Shown here piece by piece: positions 12,507 through 23,223 of a DNA stretch of 39,963 nt. Each line of letters opens with the position of its first letter. Within the stretch, counting starts at the first letter, position 1. The stretch comes from Lenisia limosa. Taxonomy: Eukaryota > Breviatea. The stretch is taken from the NCBI GenBank assembly GCA_001655205.1, contig LPNZ01007467.1, forward strand, positions 1-39,963, written 5' to 3'. The notes below the pieces were generated by a model that was given only the letters and a program-made list of their open reading frames with translations, was not told the DNA's origin and searched no databases. Both the position numbers and the translations under genes were made by a program.

Positions 12507-15180
12507 CTACCACTCCTCATCCAGCTCATCATCCGTCTCAGGGAGGAACTTCTCCAAGGATTGCTTCAAGTGTGAGTATCGGGACCGTTTTGACCATTTG
12601 ATGTAGTGGGGAAGATGCCGACTTTTCAGAATAAATGGCAGCTAAATGATCAATTACAAAGTCTAGATAAGAGTTGATAACGAGAGATTTTCCGATTTCC
12701 CACAATTTCCTTTTTACTAGTTCCTGATGTAAGAAGCCAAGATAACTGCATCTTTTGGGCTTTTTTAAGAACTTTAAAATCCATTTTCTCAAGTTTGTAG
12801 AAAAACTTGGACCCAATGACTTCCTAAATTGTGATAATCTGTCAACAGTATTAAAATGGGTGAGATATCATTTCGGGATTCCTACTACCTTCACATTTTC
12901 GTCATTGTCTTCAATGATTTGAGTGAAGACTTGAAATACTTTTTCCCGTAAGCTAGATGATGTCAAAGGGATTACCAAAATTTGAAAAATATGTAAATAT
13001 TAAGAAAATTTTGTTTTATATCTACCTACTTTGTATTTCCGAGAGCTTCAATCAAATTTGAGACGTATGGCAGAACCAGGGAACACGAGTATGAGGACGT
13101 TTCAGTCAAAGACACAAACAGCTCAATATGACTCTAAGGGAGTGATCGAACACATTTGGGCCCATGCTTTAGGCAATATTCTCAATACTCTCACTAGGGT
13201 CAGTTTTTCTCGGCGACAAATCAGAGGCATAATTCTCTCAATTCCCGCTTCAGACATCAAAATTGGAGTCTTTCTCCTATGAAGTAAACAAGCCAAAACT
13301 TGCTCTTACCCTGCAAGTTTGAAAATCTCAATAAAGCTAAAATAAGTATCATCATCTCGATCGCCAACTAATTCAAACAGCCGGAAAATGGTTTTGTAAA
13401 ATGTCTACACGGTAACTCAAAATCTGGTATAAATTCAAAGCGGGTCAAACATACCTTGGGCTCTTTGAGCTTCTGCTCTGATTGTAACAGGCGATGAATG
13501 AACTTGATGATAGTGTCCATTTCTTCCTTTGGAACGTCTTTACTTCAGAACAATTAGACGGACATGTTTATAAAAATGTTCATGAACCATTTGCCAAAAG
13601 CCCCACTGGTTTCTTATGTATGTGGCGAAGTTGACTAAAATGCCGCCTGTGCGAGCGGCGTAGTGGATGTCATCGGCATCAAAACAAACACAATGCAAAC
13701 CCTCCAAGCTCTGTCGGCTGATTCGTTCGTCATTGTGCACCAGGTCTTGAGAATAAATTATTCCGGAGACCAATTCAAATAATCCAAATAAGGTCACCAA
13801 CCCACTTTGAGAAAAAAGTTTGGTGACAGGGAGTTTCAGAATCTAAGATAATAAAAACAGCTATCAGTAGCGCGGGGGTTCCAGGCAGCATACCCGAAGT
13901 CGTTGCAGACCGTTATCGCACAGAATAACGGAACAAAGGCCAAGTCCCTCCAACAAAAACTCCTAAAACATGATCAAAAAGATAGGAGTCAGTGGACAAA
14001 ACTAGATCAATCTTAAAACTTCAAAATCATTCTGGTGACTGTTCTTGCTGCACTCACATTATCCTCCGTTTCCAGACACTTGTCAACAATATTGCTGAGG
14101 ACGGGGCTTGATGATAAAAGGCTGAGTGGGGCTTTGCGCACTAACTCGTGAAAAGACCACAGAATGACTAATCCCAATATGACAATGCCACAAACCCAAA
14201 GCCAAGTCCTTCAAAGCAATAATGGATGCCAGACTGAGGTTGCCCTTCATTGCATTGAGTTGATTGGTCATATCCTCCGCTGAAACGGTTCGACTCTCTA
14301 TTCAGTTAGTGCTATTAAGTGCTTCAATCGGTTCAAAACCCCCATGTTATGACCCCCGTGCACACCAGTCCACTGCAACGCGGGTTTGTATGTAGACGTC
14401 ACGATGGCAATGTCAAGCTCTGTACCTTCCGTTTCAAGGTCCTCCTCAAAGTCACTCATCTCATCAATCTTGGCGTAGACCTACAATGACAATGAGCGGT
14501 GTCACTTGCTAATTCCTCGTAAGTATGCGACAAATACCAATAATTGACCAAACTAGCTATGTCATTGTACACGATACCCACATTCTTCATATTCTCTGGC
14601 TTTTCGTCATGCTCTGCTTCCATGTCGAAATTATGGAGTTCGGCCATTCTGAGTTGCGCTTCTTCTAGATTGCTGGGCATCTTGTACGGTTTGTTCATTG
14701 ATTCTGGGAAGGCAGCGTGCGGAAACATGTCCGAAGGCAAGATGTCTGTCTATTCGGGAATGAAATGGAAAGGTCTCTGAATGAAAAGGGCTCTGTTAGT
14801 TCAGCGGCAGACCCCCAAACAGGTATTCCTTTCTTGAACTTCTCAATTCGCTCCTCCCTCTCTCGTCTTTTAAGAGTATCCTCTTTAGATAAGACAGAGA
14901 CATCATAGACACTAAGAAACCAAGATACTGTCATTTCACAAGAAAATCGGTCATTCGACCATATCACTTTTCAACACACACCATACTTTCCCCTGATGTA
15001 TGATGAGGTTTTTGTAATGAACCACCAAGCATTTTCTCACTAAGTTTCAATTAGGTTGAAGAGGTAATGTCCCATCCTTCCACCTTCGGAACCCTGCATT
15101 GCCCCATCCTTCCAACCTTCGGAACCCTGCATTGCCGCCATTTGGGCCTGGTATTCCTCCCATTTCTACAGCAGGTCATT
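12507..15180 (-). CDS. HEAT/ARM-like alpha-helical repeat protein, unrecognised
   Basis: The stop TAG is at 12507-12509, after an acidic C-terminus (LPETDDELDEEW). Many short exons read as amphipathic helices: SLREKVFQVFTQIIEDNDE (about 12900-12955), EEMDTIIKFIHRLLQSEQK (about 13460-13530), LFELVGDRDDDTYFSFIEIF (about 13330-13390), a longer exon about 13555-13850 (KLFSQSGLVTLFGLFELVSG), LLEGLGLCSVILCDNGL (about 13910-13965), ILWSFHELVRKAPLSLLSSS (about 14065-14160) and NLSLASIIALKDLAL (about 14215-14255). This pattern suits a solenoid scaffold. More N-terminal exons (about 14430-14480, 14570-14745, 14805-14900) encode charged, probably disordered sequence such as LKRREREERIEKFKKG. The true start is unresolved; an exon at about 15020-15180 (KWEEYQAQMAAMQGSEG) may belong to it or to another small gene. 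I could not match it to a named family. Confidence 0.5.
15071..15135. repeat. Imperfect tandem duplication (32/33 bp)
   Basis: Two adjacent copies of a sequence beginning CCCATCCTTCCA and ending CCTGCATTGC, at 15071-15102 and 15103-15135, differing by a one-base indel. It lies near the uncertain 5' end of the minus-strand HEAT-like gene. Confidence 0.85.
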
Positions 15181-15189
15181 CTGAGACAA

Positions 15190-15628
15190 TTGCACAATTA
15201 ATACGCCATATAGAATGCATAGCTACATAGTACGCCCCCCAAACAGTCATAGGCATTGCGGTGACACCCTTAGATAAATGGCAGGTTTCAAAGGATATAG
15301 GGTTAGGGGGGGGGGGTGCTTTTGCTTATATAACCCTTTCTTCAGCAGAACAGTGCTTATATAACCCTTTCTTCAACAGAACAGTGCTCAATGAATGTCA
15401 GGTTATGGATGGAAGTTTTTTGGTGGGGTAAATGTAACTAGTGTAACTAATGTATATTTATCAGTCGCCCGGATTATGTTTAAATAAAATATCTCTTACT
15501 ATCTTACAAACTCAACCAAATGCTTGTTGTAGTTGGGAATCTAAAGTAGCCCCCCCCTCCAAAGCGGCCCCATCCCTTTTCAAGGAGGCATATCGCTTCT
15601 CTTCCTTTGACTAGTTTTTGCTGGTGCG
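15190..15628. other. Intergenic stretch before the long LRR gene
   Basis: No convincing coding exon. It contains an 11-G run (15306-15316), a tandem duplication of 31 bp (15323-15384) and a C-rich run near 15550. It probably carries divergent promoters. Confidence 0.4.
15323..15384. repeat. Tandem duplication, two 31-bp units
   Basis: Units 15323-15353 and 15354-15384, both beginning TGCTTATATAACCCTTTCTT, differ at one base. They follow directly after a G homopolymer tract. Confidence 0.88.
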
Positions 15629-18600
15629 ATGGCACTCCAATGTGTCAATGTCCCAACTCTCTTTGAAACCGCCCTCAATAAGGTGAGTGGTGTAGTTCCA
15701 TGTGATGAATGTTGCAGTAACGAATTGGCCTCTTTTTGACCTTCAGGTTGCCCTGCATCCCGAGGTAGTCTTCGACAAGGAAATCCCACAGCAAGTGTGC
15801 CATCAAAACGTCTTTCTGAACTTATCATATACACTTGTCATGTTTATAAGCTTGTTCTTGCAAGTTACAATACCCAGTTCCCCCATTATTTGACATGGTA
15901 TCGAAAGAGTCAAGTCCCATTCTTCACCCTGCAGTTGATATCTTTCTTGATTGCGCGCCTTTGTTTCACTCAATCAAGTCATTTGAACAATGTGTTTGTG
16001 GGTGTCTACTTTTGCATGGGTGTGTAGCATAAGTGGCCGGAGATAGGCAAATAAGGCCAAATAGTGACCCTTTAGCTTCGCTGCGTTATGCGCAGAACAT
16101 ACCCTCAATACCCTTGATGTCTCCAAGTGCTACGAACTTGATGTTGAAGTGTTTCGTGAGGGATTAGCTGAAGTGGGTCACTTACGTAGCAATTCCACTT
16201 TGGGACGGTTTTGACATTTTAGTTGTCATCTCTTCGTTCCCTGGTGATTTCTGATACACCGCATCTTCTTTCTGCAGTTTTACCAACCTGGTCAACAACC
16301 CCTATATCCGGTCCTGTTTTAGCCCTTCAAGAACTCAAATTGGATGATTTACCAGTATTGAGAAAGGTTGGGGGTGTGACCCCTTAGAGATAAACGCGCG
16401 ATGTATCTGTAATCCAGTTCAGGACTTGGAGTCATTAGCACATTGCATGCAGAATTTGTCCAGTCTCTCCATTACGCATAGCCCTTCCCTTGTGTCAACG
16501 TCTTTAACAAAGTGGCCAACTTCTCTCAAAGTTGGCAATTCATGATAACTAGAATCTATTGTTCCACAGCCCTCATGCTTACACATAGGAACTGGACCTC
16601 ACGGGGTCACCATCTGTGTTTCCGAGCCTGCATACCGCCTCCAGTCTCCTTGTGGCATGCCCGATGCTTCAGAGCCTTATCATCCCGGACTGTTCAATCA
16701 CCAAAGCAACCGCTGCCATGTTTCTTATGAGGTGATGGAGTCAGAGTAGGATACAATACAATGGGTTGTCCTATCACGTTTCCAATAGTATTGATGTGTT
16801 ATGTCCTAACGTTTCCAATAGTATTCACCTTTCATTTGTCAAGACTTTTCAAGCAACTATCCTCGTAACATATCATACGGCTGGAATATTGTCTTACTTA
16901 TACAGTTTCCCAAACTTGCACAGTCTCCATCTTCCTGAGTGTCGCGGTTTGGCATGGGAGGTTCTGAGTGACAATAGAGACAAGCTCCATCGCCTGTCAT
17001 CCGTGTCAATACCATCTGAAAGGTGGTCGTCATCAATGTGTTGTCTTACTCTTTAGTGGCTACGGAACAGTCCAGGTCTTGGCATCTTTAGCACAGAGCA
17101 GAAGAGGATTAGTAGATCTCATTGTAAGTGCTCTAGCGGATAGCTCATTCTCAGGTTCCAAGAACTGAGATTTTGTCTTCGGAAGCGTTGGATCTTTTGG
17201 CTACTTTGGCCTCCACCCCCATTCCCGAACCAAAGAAAGTTGTAAGCTGGTGCCGGGTGTCCAGTTGTGAAAGGTCTCAAAAGGTTCTAGTCTTCAGGTT
17301 ACAAAAAAGAGCTTTTGTAAAAGCACTATGTTTGGGGAACTTATTCTTAGTGCTTTTTCGGTCATCTTGAATATTCTAAAATTACTGTTGGATTAATCGT
17401 AGTAGTCGGGAACTTCAAGGAACATTTTGCAAAGACACAGTGCACCACCTGAAGAACCCTCAATACTTGACCAAGTGAGCCAATTGAATCTCTGACCTCC
17501 AAGGTGGAGCAAGAAGAGCCGGGTAACGGACCGTCGGACCATGAGAGTGACTCTGAATCGGAGGTGCGCCATCCCCCCCACATATCTGTCTCATGTCAAT
17601 AGGCCCGATCTGAGGTGTCATCCTTCGCCGATTTTGACGGTAGTGACGACGAGAAGGGGGTAGTAGCCTCTGTCAATAAGGAGATCACAACAGCGGATAT
17701 TTCGGTGTCATTTCCTGAGCCTGAAGAAGAAAGGTAAAAGCTTTTTTCACATGTGACGAATTAGCCCTGAAAGTACACCGGTAGCGGTCCCTCCAACTCT
17801 TCCTCCTATTCCCTCTGCAAGAAGAATCGTGAGCAGGATAAACTTTTACATGTTTATACCAATCATGTTTTTTGTTTGTCTTTTCATGCCATAGCTTCCG
17901 AAGCACCCGCCATTCCCAACCCATCTTCGGCCAAAACAGGCGAATCGGTAAGGCAATGACAACCTGCTTATTTCGTAGTCCAAAAGCGCCAAAAGCTAGC
18001 CTCCAGAACTTGTCATTCTCAAGCCTTGATAGTTGGTGGAGAGATGGCTCATCGTACTCCATCATCCACAAAGCTGCAGATAACTGAATATTGAAATCTC
18101 ATTCGTATATGAAGTATTTTTTGCTCTACAGCCTCTTGTCACAACATTACAGCTTCGGCCCCATCCACCGCCCTTGCCACCTTTCCCTTTTTGAAGACTT
18201 TGAGAATCCCCAATCTGTCGGGAGCGGTGGACCCTTTAACGTGGGAAATGGACTGAATTGATTGAACCTGCCGAAGTTTTTCATGCGCATTTACGATTAG
18301 CCCTGAGACCCTTGGATGGCACCATTTCCCCTCCAATCGTGGGGAAGGCGGACAGCTGAGGCTCGAGCACCTCTCTGTCGAGTCCACATCACCAATGACA
18401 AGTTGGCAGGCCGGAATGGAGTAGTACCAGTTTCAGTAACATTGTAGATGGTTTTCTGGAGTCAGTCTTGCCAAGGTCCCCGCATTTAACATCACTTTCC
18501 TTATTTGGGTGTCTCAATGACGTGGGTGACCTGTTTTCAATCCTGATGAAACAAGGTGGATGGAAGTGCCATCGAACTGATTGCAAGATGCTGTCCCCTC

Positions 18601-20604
18601 TTAGCATCTTTGGACGTTTCCAAGTGCAGCAAACTCTCCAACGATGACCTTGTACCGTTGAAGCGGTTTGAGTGGTGCAATGCCATTTTTGAGTATAGTG
18701 CACAGAGTTGTAAGGCAAATATTGGGAGAATTAATATTATACTATAATTCAATATCTCTTTTTAGCGTGATTGTGTGGACGGCTTCGTACAGATACAACC
18801 TTGGTTTTTATTTTCCATTGCTATATTCTCTGTCGATATATGTATTTCCTTTCTGAGTGTTAAATAACCTCAAATAAGTAAGATGTGGCACACGATTTAC
18901 TCTGTTATAACGGAAGGGGTTTTGTAAATATTCCAATTAACCTGTCACGAGGACACAGGCTTCGGTTGGAGGAGTTCCGTGGTTGTGATGTGCATTATCT
19001 GAGCGTAAGTTCCCTCATTTCTGTTGCCCGGCCCACCATAAGGCTATTGGACCTCAAAGGAGCTAGTTCCGGTAATAAGGGTTCTGAGTATTGTGAATTC
19101 TCATAAGGTGTGACTTCTCAGCTGACGGGCGATTATTGAGACATCTGGCTGACCACTGTCCGCTTTTGAGAGTATTGAATGTTGCTGAATGTGATGGTAT
19201 GTCGTTTTCCCCGGCATCAATGGGTGATTTAGTTTTACACCATGATTGTTCATAACCTTTGTTATCTACAACATGTGTAGCACTTCAGCCCCTTTGTTAT
19301 AGAACCATTTCTCCTGGAGCGCTCCACCTTCATGCGCTTGATATATCGTGGTATGCCGGCTCACTCTTGTGCAGTAACCCCACAGGTCCGATACTATGAC
19401 TGATGATGGGGTGATAGATGTTTGCACAATGTTTCCAATGTTGGTATGCTTCAAAGCTCGAGGACTGCCCATCTCCGATGAAACCCTAGGTTGGCAGCCA
19501 GTGCATCAAATGTTAATTGGAGTTCTATTTACAGCAATAACTCACAATTGAAGCTGTGATGGCAACGCTTCTGCCGAATCTGCAACGCCTTGTTCTAACT
19601 CGGTGTGAGAGAGTGACGGACAAGGGATTGGCTACCGTTGCTGCTGGGTGGCCAAAGCTAAGGGAACTTGTGGGCTTGGATTACAGCTTGGGAAATACAC
19701 ATTTTTCTCTCATCATGATCCCTGCTTGTGTGGGCTATCGAGGCCTCAAATAACTGTCCAGAGAGTTTCATGGTGTGACAAAGTGACGAATCATGGTTCC
19801 ACTCATATCTTGCATATGGAGGATTTGGAAAGTCTGGAGCTTTCAGGCTGTAAACGCCTCTCAAATTCAGGTTGGAAGCTGTTATCTCTGAAACACAGGA
19901 AAATAATAAAGTGTTTTAAATCTATCCTCATATTGCATCTCACTTTTTTTCAGGACTGGCAGCTTCACCAAAGCACCTGCATAGTTTGAACGTTGCCTGG
20001 TGCGACTCAATCAATGAAGAGGTTGGTTCATTCCACACCAGTCACCTTGTAGCTTCTCATCCAGCTCTACCAACATAAACATGCCAGTCACAAACCGGCA
20101 CCCTCGCGACTGCAGGGATACTACGGCGGATGGAGCCATGTTTTCGAGCCCGATGCAAAACAACGCATTGGTGGCGGCACCTGGTGGGTAGTATATATCA
20201 AAGAGAAATAAAAAAACAAGATTGTACCTGGCCGAAGCTGTCTACACCATCAGTAATTCACCCAGTCACACAGCTTTCTGATGCCTCTTAGCATACAGTA
20301 TAATAAGTGGGGTATTTCATGCTCCTAAAAAGACTGGTGAAATGCTACTTATCGAGAATCTATCGAAAGTGTCGGGATAGTATTGCACCTCATTTTTCAG
20401 AACTCCTAATCTTGAAGTAAATGCAATTTATTGAGACCGTTAGTTTCCTTGTTTTGTGGTTCTTTGACAAATGGATCTTTTGAATCTACAGTGGTTAATC
20501 ATCTTTGTGAAACGTACAAAGAGACGGCTATACCTACGTTTTGGGATCAGTTCTCAGAGTGCAGCACCTTTAACCCATTGTTCACAATCAATTGCATTGC
20601 GTAG
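15629..20604 (+). CDS. Long leucine-rich-repeat protein (cysteine-containing / AMN1-FBXL type)
   Basis: The start at 15629 gives an N-terminus VNVPTLFETALNKVALHP, reminiscent of the N-terminal helices of LRR substrate receptors for cullin ligases; no F-box is clear. About 25 short exons encode irregular LRRs: LQELKLDDLPVL (about 16325-16370), LQSLIIPDCSITKATAA (about 16660-16715), FPNLHSLHLPECRGL (about 16905-16950), LLASLDVSKCSKLSNDDL (about 18595-18650), LLRVLNVAECDG (about 19160-19198), LPNLQRLVLTRCERVTDKGL (about 19570-19630) and LESLELSGCKRLSNSG (about 19828-19872). The repeats with Cys and Thr/Asn are the FBXL/AMN1 subtype. Exons at about 17475-17940 encode an acidic, Ser/Pro-rich, probably disordered insert (DHESDSESE, FADFDGSDDEKG). 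After the last LRR come exons with GYYGGWSHVFEPDAKQRIGG (about 20118-20180) and a tail ending FNPLFTINCIA, TAG at 20602-20604. Exon joins are incomplete, so two adjacent genes cannot be excluded. Likely a protein-interaction scaffold or ubiquitin-ligase receptor. Confidence 0.6.
16767..16829. repeat. Imperfect tandem duplication in an LRR-gene intron
   Basis: TGTCCTATCACGTTTCCAAT starts at 16767, and a similar copy lacking two bases (TGTCCTAACGTTTCCAAT) starts at 16802. Both continue AGTATT. The offset is 35 bp. It lies in non-coding sequence between LRR exons. Confidence 0.8.
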
Positions 20605-20883
20605 CCAACAGCTGAAGGATGAGGTCCTCAAGGTGTGCGTTCATAAACATTTCTTTAAAACAAAGTTAACGAAGAAAAATCTCCATGAACGAAAGAGTTT
20701 CCTGGGTATGGGAAGGGGGAAGGCTACTACAATATAATGTAGGGGAGTGCAATAATCTTTTTGATATCTATGTTTAACAACACACTTCATTTCGATAACA
20801 AAAGGTTGAGATTCACCTGTCCCCACGAAGTTTGTTGGGATAACAGCAGGTCTGCTAGGTAACCCAACATTTACTTATTCTTA

Positions 20884-21515
20884 AAGAGCGGTAAACGACC
20901 CCCCCCCCGAACCTCCACAAATCGCAAACATCAAGATGATAGCAGAGCTTTGGGCAATCCATGAGCCCTCGCTGGCATACGTGGACACAAAAGGCTGAAC
21001 GTAGTCCTCCCAGACCTGAAAAGTCAACCAATGTCTGATGGTTTCATTCAACACAGGGGGGGGGGGGAGTAATATTGAGAAGGTCAGAAATATCTTAAAG
21101 CCATACTAATCGATGCAGTTATTATTAACCCCTAAAAATGACAGGCCAAGGCCATGAATAACTCAATACCAGAGTATTAGCATTGCAACTGCACCGTTCC
21201 ATACAAATGCCTGACCAGACCCCCCATTATTATACATGTTATTTGACTGTAGTAGATTTCTTTATCGCACATGCTTATTCAAAATAATACCGATCTCTCT
21301 TAATTGACGCAATCAACACCTTCAAATAAACTCATAACGTTTGTACCCCCTCCCGTTACGATGGGGACACCGTAGATGATGGCAGTGATGGAGACGGCAA
21401 GGACCATGAAGTGGTGGAAGGCATGGCTGTTGGGGGCCATCTTGACCACCGTGTTTCTGTTCCGTTTGCTCGGCGCCATCGGGTTCTTCGAGCTTGCTGA
21501 TTTAGACTTCGCCAT
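20884..21515 (-). CDS. Small two-helix membrane protein, possibly VMA21-like
   Basis: A start codon at 21515 opens a 71-codon ORF (to 21300 if unspliced): a basic N-terminus (MAKSKSASSKNPMAPSKRNR), then a helix FMVLAVSITAIIYGVPI. If the GTAACG after that is a donor, an in-phase exon follows at about 20930-21016 (VWEDYVQPFVSTYASEGSW, then a second hydrophobic segment AQSSAIILMFAIC) with a stop near 20884. Two helices joined by a short loop, with a VP(I) at the end of the first helix, resemble the ER V-ATPase assembly factor VMA21. The resemblance is topological and I saw no diagnostic ER-retrieval motif. The proposed intron contains a 12-base C tract on the sense strand (21056-21067), and the 3' end crosses a G10 tract that could hide a frame error. 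The unspliced 71-aa form is the alternative. Confidence 0.4.
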
Positions 21516-21866
21516 GATGAGGAATGGGGAGGGGGTCTTCGTTTCCGTGTTGTGTGGTCCTGTTTGCTGTAGTATATAAGGCTCGAAGCAGGCGATAAGC
21601 AAAGGTAAGTGGAAGCCAAGGAGAAGCAGTGGGCAATTTTAGTTGTTCGGAATTTGCGCCAAAAGGTGTGGTGCCCCCGTCCCGTGAATTTCACTCACCA
21701 TTATGCCTATTAAGGCAATTCAAATTCTGCTCTTGAGCTGGAGTCTCTCTTATTATTCTTCCCCGTTAGATATTTGATACATTTCAAGTTCAAATTCAAG
21801 TCTGTCTGTCAGCAGTCTGTGGTCTGTTTGCACATAGATCAGGAGGTGTTTGGAGCCGCCTTGGTA
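21516..21866. other. Divergent intergenic region
   Basis: 351 bp between the small membrane-protein gene and the acidic-protein gene. It is mixed composition, with a repeated TTCAAGTTCAAATTCAAG motif at about 21784-21801. I see no convincing exon; promoters are presumed. Confidence 0.35.
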
Positions 21867-23098
21867 TGGAGTATTCCAAGATGGCTGAGTGTGTGCGGTG
21901 CTATGACCCAAATGAATGGCCTTGGGTGGGCCACTGTTTACCATGCTATACCTTCAAAATTCATGTTTAGAAACTAAAATTAGTGTGCTTCATGACCCAC
22001 ATTTGACTTATTATTTCATAATCATCATGGTTACATTATACTAACTAGTTGTGGCCATCGCAACAAGAGCCATATTCCTCGAGATAAACTGTCAGCTTAC
22101 ATGTTCAGCCGAGTTGCATGTTCAGGAGAAGGGTTAACGAGGCATGCCACATTGGAAGAGGCAAACAATCAAGTTGGGTTTTGTATTTTCCTAAATCACA
22201 ACACAGATCATTCAATTTAAAAGGAGAGCAGCGAGTTTTGCCTCTAATTCCCCCACATCGTGAGTGTAACAATAGATAATCACTTCCAACAGACTACATT
22301 TCCGACTATTTTGAGGAGGACCCGCTGAAGTGGCGCGGTGACTACACAAATGTTGGAGGATGAGAGAAATCCATGACCTTTGCAGTCCTTCGACGACTGC
22401 GAATCGGACGACTATGAAGACGAGGAGTATGAATTATCTGACGAAGAGGATGCCATCCTTGAAACCTCAATGTATGAGAGCACAAACGTCACAATCAAGA
22501 GAAAATGTGAGTTGGCAATTGTGCGCATCGGAGGAGACGGTCAACGTGTCAGTTTACAAGGCAATCTGTCCAGATTTGTCTGGATGGGAAACAACACAAG
22601 TGATTCCTTTGGTTATTGGGAGTAAACACAAACCTTGAAACTTCTTACACTCTATTTGTTAAATGGTAAATGATAGTCCCCTGAAATAACCACTTAGGTG
22701 GAAATGCAAAAGTAACGAAATGCTGCTGTCGCGTTGAACTTCCCCCAAGACACAGACTCTGAAGAAGGTACAAGGGAAGCTAATAACCATATCAGATTTT
22801 GAAGACTCCCTAGAGAACCGCGCTGGCTCATGTGACATAATATTTCACATAGTTATGCATATCATTTGACATATTATATGATATATGTAGTATTGACGTT
22901 GTCAGTCCAAAAACAATACCTTGTGAAAGAAACCAACGAAATCTGTTTTTACATAAACTCAGGCAAATTCTTGATTGCCACTCTGACTCCCAAGATACAG
23001 GCAACTACCCTGAAGTGCGGAAACTCCTTTCAGCAAAGCCAGTGCATGAAGACTCTTCAAGTTCCTCATTCATATTCTCAAATTTCATTGAAAACTGA
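21867..23098 (+). CDS. Small acidic protein, unrecognised
   Basis: A plausible start at 21867 reads MEYSKMAECVRCYDPNEWPW. An exon at about 22291-22345 (ISDYFEEDPLKWRGDY) and one at about 22385-22508 (FDDCESDDYEDEEYELSDEE, ending before a perfect GTGAGT donor) follow in phase. The last exon, about 22963-23098, ends with Ser-rich SFIFSNFIEN and TGA at 23096-23098. Exons between 22510 and 22960 are uncertain. The protein is strongly acidic (Asp/Glu/Tyr-rich) with no transmembrane segment or catalytic motif visible, and is probably disordered. Highly acidic tracts of this kind occur in histone- or ribosome-binding proteins, but nothing here decides a function. It converges on the hydrogenase gene, leaving only 125 bp between stops. 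Confidence 0.45.
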
Positions 23099-23223
23099 CC
23101 TAATTGAAAACTGATTACAAGAAAACCACTTTTTGCTTCAAAGATGCAGCCAGAGTAGAAATAAAACCAGAATATATCAACATAGGGCAGTCTTGTGACC
23201 GAAGAAAAATAAGAAAGTGTAAA

